Origin: Myxococcus hansupus
GTDB taxonomy: Bacteria; Myxococcota; Myxococcia; Myxococcales; Myxococcaceae
Assembly (NCBI RefSeq): GCF_000280925.3
Contig: NZ_CP012109.1
Span: 62,001-126,000, forward strand
DNA length: 64,000 nucleotides
Direction: 5' to 3'
This document shows, piece after piece, positions 1-8,327 of the stretch. Every line of letters begins with the position of its first letter. The first letter of the stretch is position 1. A program made the translations under genes and the position numbers. Under the pieces are notes generated by a model. That model saw only the letters and a program-made list of their open reading frames with translations, was not told the DNA's origin and did no database searches.

Positions 1-7
1 CTCATTC

Positions 8-424
8 CTAGCAGTGCTCCCTGTGGGCGCTGAAAACCCACAGCACGTTGGTGAAGTATTTTTTCAGAACCACAGTTCCGGTTTGCATTGGACGCCTCAT
101 GCGCAGTAGGGGCAATCCATTGCGGTGGTTTGGTCGAGAGCCGCTCGATGTGACGACCATTTCCGGTCCCGAGGGCGTGCTGTTCGTCCGCTTCGCGCTC
201 AGCGCCTGCGACAGGTTCACTGTCTGTACTGGGAGCGCCAACGAGGCGGGCTCCTCTCCGCGCTCGGTAACCGCGGCGGCGCCAAGCGCCAATGAGAATG
301 CTGCCGCCATGGATAGCGCACCCAGATCGCCAATGCCATGAGTGTGCTGATGTGGCTGGTTTCCGAGCGGCGATTTGAGAAAGCTACGACTGCACCGCAA
401 TTGGCTGCCCATTCTCAAGTTCAT
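8..424 (-). CDS. Doubtful hypothetical ORF at the window edge
   Basis: An open frame of up to 138 codons with an internal Met (about position 310) followed by an Ala/Leu-rich stretch that could be a signal peptide. Third-position GC bias is weak compared with the neighbouring genes, and no domain is recognisable. An opposing open frame at 48-341 is equally unconvincing. I see no other gene in the first 500 bases. This may be the remnant of a gene or non-coding DNA. Confidence 0.2.
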   Translation of the reverse strand: MNLRMGSQLRCSRSFLKSPLGNQPHQHTHGIGDLGALSMAAAFSLALGAAAVTERGEEPASLALPVQTVNLSQALSAKRTNSTPSGPEMVVTSSGSRPNHRNGLPLLRMRRPMQTGTVVLKKYFTNVLWVFSAHREHC

Positions 425-514
425 TCAAACCCACGGGCTATCGCGGTAAAGCTGGACGAAACCACAAGCACTCACGCAGCCCACGGGCCGCGTGAGCCTG
501 TCCGGCTGGGAGCC

Positions 515-3475
515 ATGGTAATGCAATCACAGTTGAAAATTCGTGAGCGGGTGAGGTCTCCCCTCACGTTCTTCGTCGTGTGCGCGGTCTTCTCACTCGC
601 AGTGGGGTGCTCGACGGAGCCCGCCCCGGAGCTCGGGGTCTCGCGCGCAGGTGCCGTCGTGGTGGACCCCAACTTCTCCGACTCCGTCTTCGTCAGTGGC
701 CTCCAGGGCCCGACGGCCATGACCTTCGCACCCGACGGGCGCCTGTTCATCTCGGAGAAGAATGGCTCGCTCCGCATCGTCCAGAACGGCCAGCTTCTGG
801 CGACTCCGTTCGTGACGCTCGCCGTGGACAATGACAACGAGCGTGGGTTGATGGGCGTCGCGTTCGACCCCAATTTCGAACACAATCACTATCTGTATGT
901 CTACTACACGTCGATTGACGGCAGCATTCACAATCGACTCAGCCGCTTCACCGCCAACGGCAACGTGGCGGTTCCCGGAAGCGAACTGGTGCTTGCGGAT
1001 TTCCCGACGCTCGCCGCCGCCAACCACAACGGCGGTGCGGTTCACTTCGGGCTCGACGGCAAGCTCTACGTTTCGGTCGGTGAGAACGCGGTCTCCTCTA
1101 ATTCACAGAGTCTGAACACGCCGCTCGGGAAGTTGCTGCGCTTCAATCCGGACGGCAGCATTCCCACGGACAACCCATTCTATGCGACCGCCACCGGGCT
1201 CGCCAAGGCGACCTGGGCGTTGGGACTGCGCAACCCCTTCACCTTCGACGTCCAGCCCGGCACTGGGGTCATCTTCATCAACGACGTGGGTGAAGGCGGC
1301 TGGGAGGAGATCAACCGTGGCCAGGCCGGTGCCAACTACGGCTGGCCGATGACGGAGGGCTACTTCTCGAATCGTCCGGAGCTTACGCAGCCGTTCTACG
1401 CGTACCCGCACGGCTCCGGCACTGCCGCTGGCAACTGCATCGCGGGCGGTGCCTTCTACAATCCACCGGTCCCCGCGTTTCCCAACGCGTACGTCGGCCA
1501 GTACTTCTTCGCGGACTACACCAACGATTGGATTTCGCGCATCGACCCGAACACGGGCACGCGTGCGCTGTTCGCGACGGCCGCCGAGGGCCCCGTGGAC
1601 CTCGATGTGGGGCCCGACGGGGCGCTTTATTATCTGGCTCGCGGCGCGGGTCAGGTGGGCCGCATCGCCTACACCGCTTCGCTGCCGCCGACCATCGCCC
1701 AGCAACCAGCGAGCCTGTTGGTGTCCGTCAGCCATCCCGCGACCTTCACGGTGTCGGCGAGCGGCGAGCCGCCGCTCACCTATCAGTGGCAGCGGAACGG
1801 CGTGAACATCTCCGGCGCGACCTCATCCAGCTACGTGCTGAGCGCCGCGCAGTTGACCGACAGCGGCGCGCGCTTCCGAGTGATCGTGACCAACGGGATT
1901 GCCTCGACCACCAGCGCCGATGCGGTGCTGACGGTGACGTCCAACAAGCCGCCCGTGGCGACCATCGTGACGCCGGCCCCGGGCGCGACCTACACCGCGG
2001 CCACCCAGTTGCTGTTCTCCGGCACGGCCACCGACGAGGAGGATGGCACGCTGCCTCCGAGCGCGATGACCTGGAACATCATCTTCCATCACGATACCCA
2101 CACGCATCCGGCCATGGCGGATACCACCGGTATTGCGAGCGGCGGCTGGCCCATCCCCAACGTCGGTGAGAGCTCGGGCAACGTCTGGTATCGCGTGCGG
2201 CTCACGGTGCGCGACTCGATTGGCCTCACCCACACGACGTATCGCGACGTCCACCCCGTTACGGTCCCGCTCACGGTGACCAGCGTGCCGACCGGGCTGC
2301 AGGTGCTGATGGACGGGCAGCCGTTCCTATCGCCCCATGCCACGACCGGAGTGGTCGGGGTCATCCGCTCGATAGGGGTCGAGTCGCCCCAGTATGCGAA
2401 CGGAAGGTTCTGGTCATTCGCGTCGTGGTCGGATGGCGGCGCCCAATCACATACCTTCACCACGCCCGGCAGCGCGGCCACCTACACGGCCACGTTCGTC
2501 GAGACCTCGGGCGGGAGCTGCTACCAGATTCAGAGCGAGCGCACCGACAAGTGGCTCGTCGTCAACGGCGCGGGCAAGGTCGTCGCCGGCAGCGCGACGC
2601 AAGCCGGAGGGCAGATCTTCCAGCTCGTTCCGGCCGGTGGACAGTACAAGCTCAAGGGCACTGGCGACGTGTTCCTGACGGTGGTGGAGAACGAACTCAC
2701 GATGAGCGCCAACTTCACCAGCGCGGAGTCGTTCACGCGGCTCGCCTGCGGCTATGGCGGGCGCACGCGTGTCGGCTTCCAGGCTTCCGCCGGGAGTGCG
2801 CCCCACTGGAAGGAAGTCACGCCGGACGAGCCGATCCAGAGTGGTGACGGCGGCAATGGCGGCGCCTGCAACCCGGTCGATGGCGGCGCCTGGGAAGCCT
2901 TCTACCTCGAACAGGTGGCCTGCCCGGGTGGCAACACCGACCCTGTGTGCGGCAATGGCATGGTCGAGAGCGGCGAGCAATGCGACGATGGCAACACCCA
3001 ATCGGGTGATGGCTGCGATGAAACGTGCCAAATCGAGACTGGCAGCGCTGGCTGCGTCCGCATCCAGAGCGAGCGCTCCGACCAGTGGCTCACCGTCGAC
3101 GGCGCAGGCAAGGTGGCCGCCCTCAGCACGACGCAAGCCGGCGGCGACATCTTCGAACTCGTCACGATTGGCACGAAGTACAAGCTGAAGGGCGCGAGCG
3201 GCGCGTACGTGGCGGTGGTCGCGGACCAGCTCGCCGTGAACGCGTCGCTTGCCACGGCGGAGTCGTTTACCCGCCATGACTGCGGTGTCCACGGTGGCCG
3301 CGCTCGTCATGGCTTCGAATCGTCGACGGGCACCGCGCGCCACTGGAAGGAGACCACCCTTAGCGCTCCCATCCAGAGCGGTAGTGGCGGCAACGGAGGC
3401 GTCTGCAATCCCGCCGACGCTGGCTCATGGGAAGGCTTCTACCTCGAGCCCGCGACTTGCCCAACGATGAGATGA
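515..3475 (+). CDS. Glucose/sorbosone dehydrogenase-like lipoprotein with Ig, Cys-rich and fascin-like modules
   Basis: About 986 residues. I chose the ATG at 515 (another lies at 521) because the frame upstream looks non-coding and a lipoprotein signal follows, with lipobox AVGC. The first ~400 residues are a beta-propeller of the glucose/sorbosone dehydrogenase type (LQGPTAMTFAPDGRLFISEK, GLMGVAFDPNF, NHNGGAVHFGLDGKLYVSVG, LGLRNPFTFDV, GANYGWP). Then come an Ig-like domain (PLTYQWQRNG), a second beta-rich module (NKPPVATIVTPAPG), and two fascin-like trefoil copies (CYQIQSERTDKWLVV and CVRIQSERSDQWLTV). A Myxococcus Cys-rich repeat (CGNGMVESGEQCDDGN) separates the two copies. It is probably exported and surface-anchored. 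Family members oxidise sugars with PQQ or are catalytically uncharacterised; the added modules suggest polysaccharide or protein binding, which is inference. Confidence 0.9.
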   Translation: MVMQSQLKIRERVRSPLTFFVVCAVFSLAVGCSTEPAPELGVSRAGAVVVDPNFSDSVFVSGLQGPTAMTFAPDGRLFISEKNGSLRIVQNGQLLATPFVTLAVDNDNERGLMGVAFDPNFEHNHYLYVYYTSIDGSIHNRLSRFTANGNVAVPGSELVLADFPTLAAANHNGGAVHFGLDGKLYVSVGENAVSSNSQSLNTPLGKLLRFNPDGSIPTDNPFYATATGLAKATWALGLRNPFTFDVQPGTGVIFINDVGEGGWEEINRGQAGANYGWPMTEGYFSNRPELTQPFYAYPHGSGTAAGNCIAGGAFYNPPVPAFPNAYVGQYFFADYTNDWISRIDPNTGTRALFATAAEGPVDLDVGPDGALYYLARGAGQVGRIAYTASLPPTIAQQPASLLVSVSHPATFTVSASGEPPLTYQWQRNGVNISGATSSSYVLSAAQLTDSGARFRVIVTNGIASTTSADAVLTVTSNKPPVATIVTPAPGATYTAATQLLFSGTATDEEDGTLPPSAMTWNIIFHHDTHTHPAMADTTGIASGGWPIPNVGESSGNVWYRVRLTVRDSIGLTHTTYRDVHPVTVPLTVTSVPTGLQVLMDGQPFLSPHATTGVVGVIRSIGVESPQYANGRFWSFASWSDGGAQSHTFTTPGSAATYTATFVETSGGSCYQIQSERTDKWLVVNGAGKVVAGSATQAGGQIFQLVPAGGQYKLKGTGDVFLTVVENELTMSANFTSAESFTRLACGYGGRTRVGFQASAGSAPHWKEVTPDEPIQSGDGGNGGACNPVDGGAWEAFYLEQVACPGGNTDPVCGNGMVESGEQCDDGNTQSGDGCDETCQIETGSAGCVRIQSERSDQWLTVDGAGKVAALSTTQAGGDIFELVTIGTKYKLKGASGAYVAVVADQLAVNASLATAESFTRHDCGVHGGRARHGFESSTGTARHWKETTLSAPIQSGSGGNGGVCNPADAGSWEGFYLEPATCPTMR

Positions 3476-3556
3476 TAGGGCAATGAGCGTCTCCGTGGGC
3501 TCCAGGCAGATGAGCGACAGTCTCTTCCAGCCCGCAGAGCCTTTCTGAGTTACTCG

Positions 3557-3582
3557 GGCCTCGCGATGAACATCGCGGGGCC
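3557..3582 (+). terminator. Strong hairpin downstream of the propeller lipoprotein gene
   Basis: Twelve-pair stem (one G-T wobble): GGCCTCGCGATG pairs with CATCGCGGGGCC across a two-base gap. It lies about 80 bases after the stop at 3475 and before the next gene. There is no clear T tract, so termination efficiency is uncertain. Confidence 0.5.
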
Positions 3583-3673
3583 TTCGTACTCAAGCCCGTC
3601 TCCCTGACACGGGGGCGGTGGGCTGGTTGACGATGCTGCCATCATCACGTTTGTCCCAGCCGCGAGGATTGCC

Positions 3674-4058
3674 ATGGTGCTGCTAGACATCTTGGAAGAG
3701 CACCTGAGTGAAGCGGCCTTCCAATGGGAGCAGTGGGAGCGCGCCTTGCGGGCGCCGGACTTCACCCTGCATGAGTGTGCAGTGGTGGAGGAGCGCCTGC
3801 GCGCCCATCTGGAGGGGATAGAGGAGGAGAGCGCAGTCGAGGCGGTACTGTGGCCTGCCTTCGAGACGGAAGAGCCTCCGCTCATTTTTGCAGCGACATA
3901 TGCGCTGCTGGAAGTGGGAAAGCTGGACGAAGTGCTGCTCCAATTCAAGAGCGCCAAACCTGAAGCCCGCGTCGGTATCCGCCGGGCGCTGGAATTGAGC
4001 GAGACGCCAGCGCTGAGTGCACGCTTGACCGAACTGCTGAAGTTTGGGAGTAGCCCGG
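3674..4058 (+). pseudogene. TIGR02270-type HEAT-like protein, 5' part (split by an IS)
   Basis: The first 128 codons of a gene interrupted by the IS3-family element that follows. The translated part starts MVLLDILEEHLSEAAFQWEQ and has helical, HEAT-like character (ESAVEAVLWPAFETEEPPL, RVGIRRALELSETPALSARL), matching my recollection of the TIGR02270 family of Myxococcus-type proteins. The frame now runs into the element and stops at 4081. Removing the element with one copy of the CCGG duplication joins codon Gly-Ser-Ser-Pro to Glu-Gln-Ala-Gln in frame, giving about 438 residues with the 3' part at 5308-6239. It sits at the head of a run of T6SS-type accessory genes. Confidence 0.8.
4055..4058 (+). 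repeat. Target-site duplication, left copy (CCGG)
   Basis: The four bases CCGG directly precede the left end of the IS and recur directly after its right end at 5304-5307. Deleting the element plus one copy restores the host reading frame, which supports this being the duplicated target. A 3-base duplication (CCG or CGG) would give the same restored sequence. Confidence 0.75.
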
Positions 4059-4096
4059 TTCCGTGGACACCCGAGATGTGATGGAAGGAGCACGGG

Positions 4097-4420
4097 ATGT
4101 CCGCGACTGACGAGAAGCAGAGGAAGCCCCGTAGGCCACGCCGGGAGTTCACGGCGGAGTTCAAGGCCGGGGCGGTGAGGCTGGTGCTGGAGGAGGGGAA
4201 AACGATTCCCCAGGCCGCCCGAGACTTGGACCTGACGGAGTCAGCGCTGCGGCTGTGGGTCGAGCAGACGAAGACGGACCGGGGCGGGGGCAGGCCTGGA
4301 GCGCTGACGACGGTGGAGCGCGAGGAACTCTCTCGGCTGCGCAAGGAGAACCGGGAGCTGCGGATGGAGCGGGAGATACTAAAAAACGCGGCGGCCTTCT
4401 TCGCGAAGGAGATGAAGTGA
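4097..4420 (+). CDS. IS3-family transposase OrfA (helix-turn-helix)
   Basis: A 107-residue DNA-binding subunit. After a basic N-terminus it shows the IS3/IS911 HTH pattern REFTAEFKAGAVRLVLEEGK then AARDLDLTESALRLWV, followed by a Leu-rich coiled coil (LSRLRKENRELRMEREILKN) that ends in the family-typical KNAAAFFAKE. In IS3 elements this part recognises the terminal repeats and oligomerises. It ends in a 4-base GTGA overlap with orfB, and a slippery heptamer at 4381-4387 allows a fused OrfAB. Confidence 0.95.
   Translation: MSATDEKQRKPRRPRREFTAEFKAGAVRLVLEEGKTIPQAARDLDLTESALRLWVEQTKTDRGGGRPGALTTVEREELSRLRKENRELRMEREILKNAAAFFAKEMK
4381..4387 (+). promoter_or_regulatory. Programmed -1 frameshift heptamer (A AAA AAC)
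   Basis: The run AAAAAAC lies in the orfA frame as ct(A) AAA AAC, the canonical X XXY YYZ slippery arrangement. The -1 frame is the orfB frame, and it is open across this point. In IS3 elements such a shift makes the OrfAB transposase. Confidence 0.75.
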
Positions 4421-5286
4421 AGTTCTCCTTCATCCACGCGAAGAAGGCCCTCTTTCCCGTCGCTGTCCTCTGTCGTCACCTGGGCGTCTCACGCAGTGGC
4501 TACTACGCCTGGGCGGCGCGGCCCGAGTGCGAGCGGAAGCAACGCGACCGGGCGCTTCATCTCGAAGTGGCAGCCGTCCACCAGGAGAGCCGGGGCACGT
4601 ACGGCGCTCCGCGGGTGCATGCGGAACTCAAAGCGAGAGGCCAGCGGGTGGCGCGGAAGCGAGTGGCTCGCCTGATGCGCCAGGCGGGCCTGCGTGGCCG
4701 TGCACGGCGTCGCTTCGTACGGACCACCGACTCGGCCCACCACCACCCCGTGGCGCCGAACACCCTGGAGAGGAACTTCCAACCCGGTCAGCTCCACCGT
4801 ACGTGGGTGGGTGACATCACCTATGTCTGGACCGACGAGGGCTGGCTGTACCTGGCGGTGCTGCTGGACCTCTTCAGCCGCAAGGTGGTGGGCTGGGCGA
4901 TGGGCGAGAGAATCGACCGCGGCCTGGTGCTGCGCGCACTCGACATGGCGTTGCTCAGCCGTCCCGCCCCGCAACTTCACCACTCGGATAGGGGCAGCCA
5001 ATACGCAAGCGAGGACTACCGCCGGCTGCTGGAGGAGCACGGCATCGGATGCAGCATGTCGCGCAAGGGTAACTGCTGGGACAACGCCGTGGCGGAAAGC
5101 TTCTTCTCCACCCTGAAGTTGGAGCTCGTCTACGTCACCCGCTTCAAGACGCGTGAGGCGGCGAAGCAGTCGCTGTTCGAGTACATTGAGGTGTTCTACA
5201 ACCGGAAGCGGCGCCACTCAGCCCTGGGCTACGTCTGCCCTGCGGAGTACGAGCGGATGGCCGAAACCAAGAGGCTGGCAGCATAG
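4417..5286 (+). CDS. IS3-family transposase OrfB (DDE integrase domain)
   Basis: As a free ORF this starts at the GTG overlapping the orfA stop and gives 289 residues; by -1 frameshift it is the C-terminal part of OrfAB. The HTH_21-like N-terminus (SRSGYYAWAARPE, GTYGAPRVHAEL) precedes an rve integrase core. The catalytic triad reads D133 (TWVGDIT), D191 (HHSDRGSQYAS) and E227 (WDNAVAESFFSTLK). The D-E spacing of 35 residues is exactly that of the family. The C-terminal motif YNRKRRHSALGYVCPAEYE is also typical. It catalyses transposition of the element at 4059-5303. Confidence 0.97.
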   Translation: MKFSFIHAKKALFPVAVLCRHLGVSRSGYYAWAARPECERKQRDRALHLEVAAVHQESRGTYGAPRVHAELKARGQRVARKRVARLMRQAGLRGRARRRFVRTTDSAHHHPVAPNTLERNFQPGQLHRTWVGDITYVWTDEGWLYLAVLLDLFSRKVVGWAMGERIDRGLVLRALDMALLSRPAPQLHHSDRGSQYASEDYRRLLEEHGIGCSMSRKGNCWDNAVAESFFSTLKLELVYVTRFKTREAAKQSLFEYIEVFYNRKRRHSALGYVCPAEYERMAETKRLAA

Positions 5287-5303
5287 TCAACCTGTCCACC
5301 GAA

Positions 5304-5307
5304 CCGG
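5304..5307 (+). repeat. Target-site duplication, right copy (CCGG)
   Basis: Direct repeat of the CCGG at 4055-4058, directly after the right inverted repeat of the IS. Confidence 0.75.
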
Positions 5308-6239
5308 AGCAGGCCCAGTTGGAGGACCTCGACCTTCAGGTCGATGCGCTGGAGACGCTGGCCTTTCGCAATGATGCGTCCCCGGAGGTGCTGGCGCGAT
5401 TTCTCGCCCATGAGGAGCCGCGAGTACGAGCCGCGGCCCTGCGCGGGGCACTGCCGCAACCAGAGGAGGCGGTACGAAGGTTGTTGCCTCCCCTGTTGGA
5501 CGCCTCGTCCCCCGATATTCGCGCAATCGCCATCGAGGCGGGGCTGATTTCTGGCGCGGGCCTGGCCTGGGATGCTTGCCGCAAGGTGGTGCGGTCTCGC
5601 TCCGTACTCAGCCCCGAGCTGCTGGTGCTACTCGCCATGGGAGGCGACGACAACGATGTCTCCCTTTTGGTGGACTTGCTGGAAACAGCCCCATTGCGCC
5701 CGATGGTCCTCTGGGCATTGGGCTTTAGTGGGCGGCTGGAAGCCATGGAAGCCTGTGTGAAATACCTCGCGGAGCCCGCCGTAGCGCAGTTGGCCGGAGA
5801 AGCGTTCTCTGCGATGACAGGTCTGTGGCTGGGCAATCCCTACGTGCTGCCTCCTGGCGAGCGCCCTGAAGGAGCGCCCCTGCCTCCCGAGCTACAGGAG
5901 GACCTGGATGCGAATCTGGTGCCATCCCCCGAGGACGACTTGCCCTGGCCGCGAGTGGCCACCATCACCCAATGGTGGGAAGGCGCTCGAGATCGCTTCG
6001 AAAAGGGGAAACGCTACTTGCTGGGCCAGCCTTTCAATGGCTCCGTCCTGGTAGATGCGCTGGAGATCAGTTCCATGCGGCGTCGGCACATCCTGGCGCG
6101 AGAGTTGGCCATTCGCACCCGAGGCCAGCACGTCGTCCAGACGCGCGCCTTTGCTCCCCGCCAGCGAGCGAGCCTCTCAAGAGTCCGAAGCGTCAGCGTT
6201 TCATTGAGTGGGAGTTCTTTCGTGCGTACCACGCGATGA
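5308..6239 (+). pseudogene. TIGR02270-type HEAT-like protein, 3' part
   Basis: Continuation of the gene that starts at 3674, separated by the IS. The frame reads from the duplication as EQAQLEDLDLQVDALETL, then HEAT-like helices (HEEPRVRAAALRGALPQPEE, LGFSGRLEAMEACVKYLAEP), and a conserved-looking C-terminal part (VATITQWWEGARDRF, RRRHILARELAIRTRGQHVV, RAFAPRQRASLSRV). A TTG at 5319 could restart translation, so a truncated product is possible but not shown. It stops 22 bases before the DUF2169 gene, so polar effects of the IS on the downstream genes are possible. Confidence 0.8.
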
Positions 6240-6261
6240 AGACCGCAAGGACCGCTGCACC

Positions 6262-7284
6262 ATGCCTGTCATCGACAACCTCACCTCCTTCGCGGCCGTC
6301 GACTTCCTCTCCCTGACGAAGGAGGGCGGGGAGTGCCTCGTCATCGTCGTTGCAGGCAGCTTCGTCCTGCCCCGGCAACGACGGTCCTTGGGGGCACCGC
6401 TTGAGTTGTGTGACGATCAATTCGCGCCGCCGCGAACCGACGCGTACTGGGGAGCGCCGGAGAAGTCGAGCCTCCGCTACGATGTCCCGTCCGCGTATGC
6501 GCGGTCCGCCACCGACATCCTGCTTCATGGCCGGGCCTGGGCCCCTGGCAGCCGAAAGGTGACGCGCTCCCAGGTGACAGTTCGGGCTGGCACGATGGAG
6601 AAGCAGGCAATCGTCTTCGGCACGCGTGTGTGGTACCGCGGCCTTGTCGGGTTGAGTGCTTCGGACCCGCTGCCCTTTGAGTCCGTACCGCTCCAGTACG
6701 AGTACAGCTTCGGTGGCAACGCCCCATCCAAGTACGAGGCCCGCAACCCCGTGGGGAGGGGCCTTTACGAGAACGCGAAGGAAGCACTCGACAAGCCTCT
6801 GCCATCCATCGAGGAGCCTCAGTCGTTGATACGGAGTTGGACGGACAGGCCATCGCCTTGTGGCTTTGGCCCTGTGGCACGCCATTGGCTGCCCCGCAGC
6901 AGGTGGGCGGGGACATATGACGCAGCCTGGGTTGAGAAACGAGCGCCGCTCTGGCCGCCGGACTTCGATGAACGCTTCTTCCAAACCGCGCCGCAAGGGC
7001 TCCAGGCCACTCCCCACCTCCGAGGCGGAGAGCCGGTGGTTCTAGATGGCGTATCTCCCGATGGCCCTATTGCCTTTGTACTCCCCAGCTTCAGGCTTCT
7101 TGCCCGCTGCGCCTTCGCCCGGCGGCGCGAGAAACGGCTCATGATGCTCGATACCGTGCTGCTGGAGCCCGAGGAGAACCGGCTCGTACTCACCTGGCGG
7201 GCTACGTTTCCAGCACATCGGGAACTCGCCACCCATGAGGTGACCACGGTACGGCTCCTGGAGCACTGGGAGGATGTGCCGTGA
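6262..7284 (+). CDS. DUF2169 family protein (T6SS-associated)
   Basis: 340 residues from the ATG at 6262, which precedes the first conserved segment (MPVIDNLTSFAAVDF). Typical DUF2169 features are LVIVVAGSFVLP, the segment DILLHGRAWAPGSRKV, ESVPLQYEYSFGG, NPVGRGLY, and the C-terminal pattern CGFGPVARHWLPR followed by DFDERFFQTAPQGLQATPHLRGGEPV. DUF2169 proteins are usually encoded next to PAAR/VgrG cargo of type VI secretion systems and are thought to help load effectors; here that role is inferred from context. Its stop overlaps the GTG of the next gene (GTGA), so the two are translationally coupled. Confidence 0.9.
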   Translation: MPVIDNLTSFAAVDFLSLTKEGGECLVIVVAGSFVLPRQRRSLGAPLELCDDQFAPPRTDAYWGAPEKSSLRYDVPSAYARSATDILLHGRAWAPGSRKVTRSQVTVRAGTMEKQAIVFGTRVWYRGLVGLSASDPLPFESVPLQYEYSFGGNAPSKYEARNPVGRGLYENAKEALDKPLPSIEEPQSLIRSWTDRPSPCGFGPVARHWLPRSRWAGTYDAAWVEKRAPLWPPDFDERFFQTAPQGLQATPHLRGGEPVVLDGVSPDGPIAFVLPSFRLLARCAFARRREKRLMMLDTVLLEPEENRLVLTWRATFPAHRELATHEVTTVRLLEHWEDVP

Positions 7285-8318
7285 GCGGTGCTCAGGTGGT
7301 GGACATCGGATTGTGCACTCCGATTGGCGCTTCGCGCCACATGACGCTCGCGTCGCTGCGCGCAGGGCTCGTGCGCTTCGCGGAGACAGAGGTGCTGGAC
7401 GCGCTAGGGAATCCCGTGAGGGCGTCGAGGCTGGGACTCCTTGACCCGGCCCTCTCGCGGACGGAACGCATGGTGGCCCTCGCACGACAGGCACTCGTGG
7501 GCGTGCGGCGCGTTTTGACAGTGCAACCGCGGGAGGCAGTGCCTCTGTACCTTGGGCTGCCGGAGCCCGGCAGGGGCGCCATGGTCGAGCAGGAGGCGCT
7601 CATGGCAGCGATGCTGGCCGAAACCCAGGAGCGGCTGAAGTTCGTGAAGGTGTATGCGACGGGGCGGGCCGCCTTCTTCGAAGCCCTGAGTTCGGCCCAA
7701 ACGGACCTGCGTACCGGGCGCGCCGGGGCGCTGGCGCTCGTGGGGGCGGTGGACTCCCTCGGTGATAAGGCATCCTTGGAAGAACTTGCGGAGGCGCGAC
7801 TGCACCTGGGGCGCCAGAATCCTGACGGAAGAATCCCCGGAGAGGCGGCGGGGTTCGTCGCCCTGGCCCGTCCGGGAGCCTCAAAGACGCTGGGGCTGGA
7901 GCCCCTGGGCGTTTTGCTAGGTACGGCGCTCGCGGTGGAACCCCGGCCCTTCACACGGCGGGAGCCCAGCCTGGCGGAGGGGCTGACCGAGGCACTCCAG
8001 GTCCTCCGGCGGGACCCGGTAGCGGGTGCACGCAGGGTGGACGGCGTATTGGCCTGCCAACCGGGAGAGTCCTTCTGGGGTACCGAATTCACTCGGGCGT
8101 ACCTGCGCAATGCCGCACTGATGCCCGAGCCCCTCCGAGTGAATGTGGCGGGCGAAGGACTGGGAGATGCCGGAGCAGGCGCAGGCCCTGCCATGATGGG
8201 CGTTGCGCTACACCGGGCGAGGTGGCGTGAAGGCGGGCGGCGAAGGACGCTGGTCTATGGGTGTTCCGACGCCGGGCGGGTTGGCGCCTGCGTCGTGGAA
8301 ATGAGTCCGGAAGTCTGA
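7281..8318 (+). CDS. Ketoacyl-synthase-fold protein lacking the catalytic Cys
   Basis: 345 residues starting at a GTG that overlaps the upstream stop by four bases. The C-terminal half of the KAS/thiolase fold is recognisable: VYATGRAAFFEALSSAQTDL, LALVGAVDSLGDKASLEEL and GRIPGEAAGFVALARPG align with the usual nucleophile region, the GGxDS turn and the GEGA motif. The nucleophilic Cys that should sit near YATGRAA is absent, and no canonical His pair is obvious. It is therefore probably a non-catalytic scaffold or adaptor rather than a lipid-synthesis enzyme. Its position between DUF2169 and DUF4150 genes suggests a role in assembling or loading that cargo, which is inference. Confidence 0.75.
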   Translation: MSGAQVVDIGLCTPIGASRHMTLASLRAGLVRFAETEVLDALGNPVRASRLGLLDPALSRTERMVALARQALVGVRRVLTVQPREAVPLYLGLPEPGRGAMVEQEALMAAMLAETQERLKFVKVYATGRAAFFEALSSAQTDLRTGRAGALALVGAVDSLGDKASLEELAEARLHLGRQNPDGRIPGEAAGFVALARPGASKTLGLEPLGVLLGTALAVEPRPFTRREPSLAEGLTEALQVLRRDPVAGARRVDGVLACQPGESFWGTEFTRAYLRNAALMPEPLRVNVAGEGLGDAGAGAGPAMMGVALHRARWREGGRRRTLVYGCSDAGRVGACVVEMSPEV

Positions 8319-8327
8319 GGAGGAAGC

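Larger units (their letters stand above)
4059..5303 (+). mobile_element. IS3-family insertion sequence, about 1245 bp
   Basis: Bounded by imperfect terminal inverted repeats: left TTCCGTGGACA, right end complement TTCGGTGGACA (10 of 11). Flanked by a CCGG direct repeat. It carries two overlapping genes in the orfA/orfB arrangement of the IS3 family with an A-AAA-AAC slippery heptamer before the overlap. Both frames are intact with all catalytic residues present, so the copy looks potentially active and recent. It interrupts a TIGR02270-type gene. The size is within the 1.2-1.5 kb usual for the family. Confidence 0.9.

Noticed and set aside
4052-4054. AGC as a 3-base target duplication for the IS
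   Set aside because: AGC flanks slightly longer inverted repeats, but excision then leaves the host frame shifted by one base. CCGG gives an in-frame junction.
5972-6316. Frameshifted C-terminus for the TIGR02270-type gene (reading LKSPKRQRFIEWEFFRAYHA)
   Set aside because: It looks protein-like, but this frame would overlap the DUF2169 start by 55 bases, and the in-frame end RAFAPRQRASLSRV... stops just before that gene. The in-frame end fits better.
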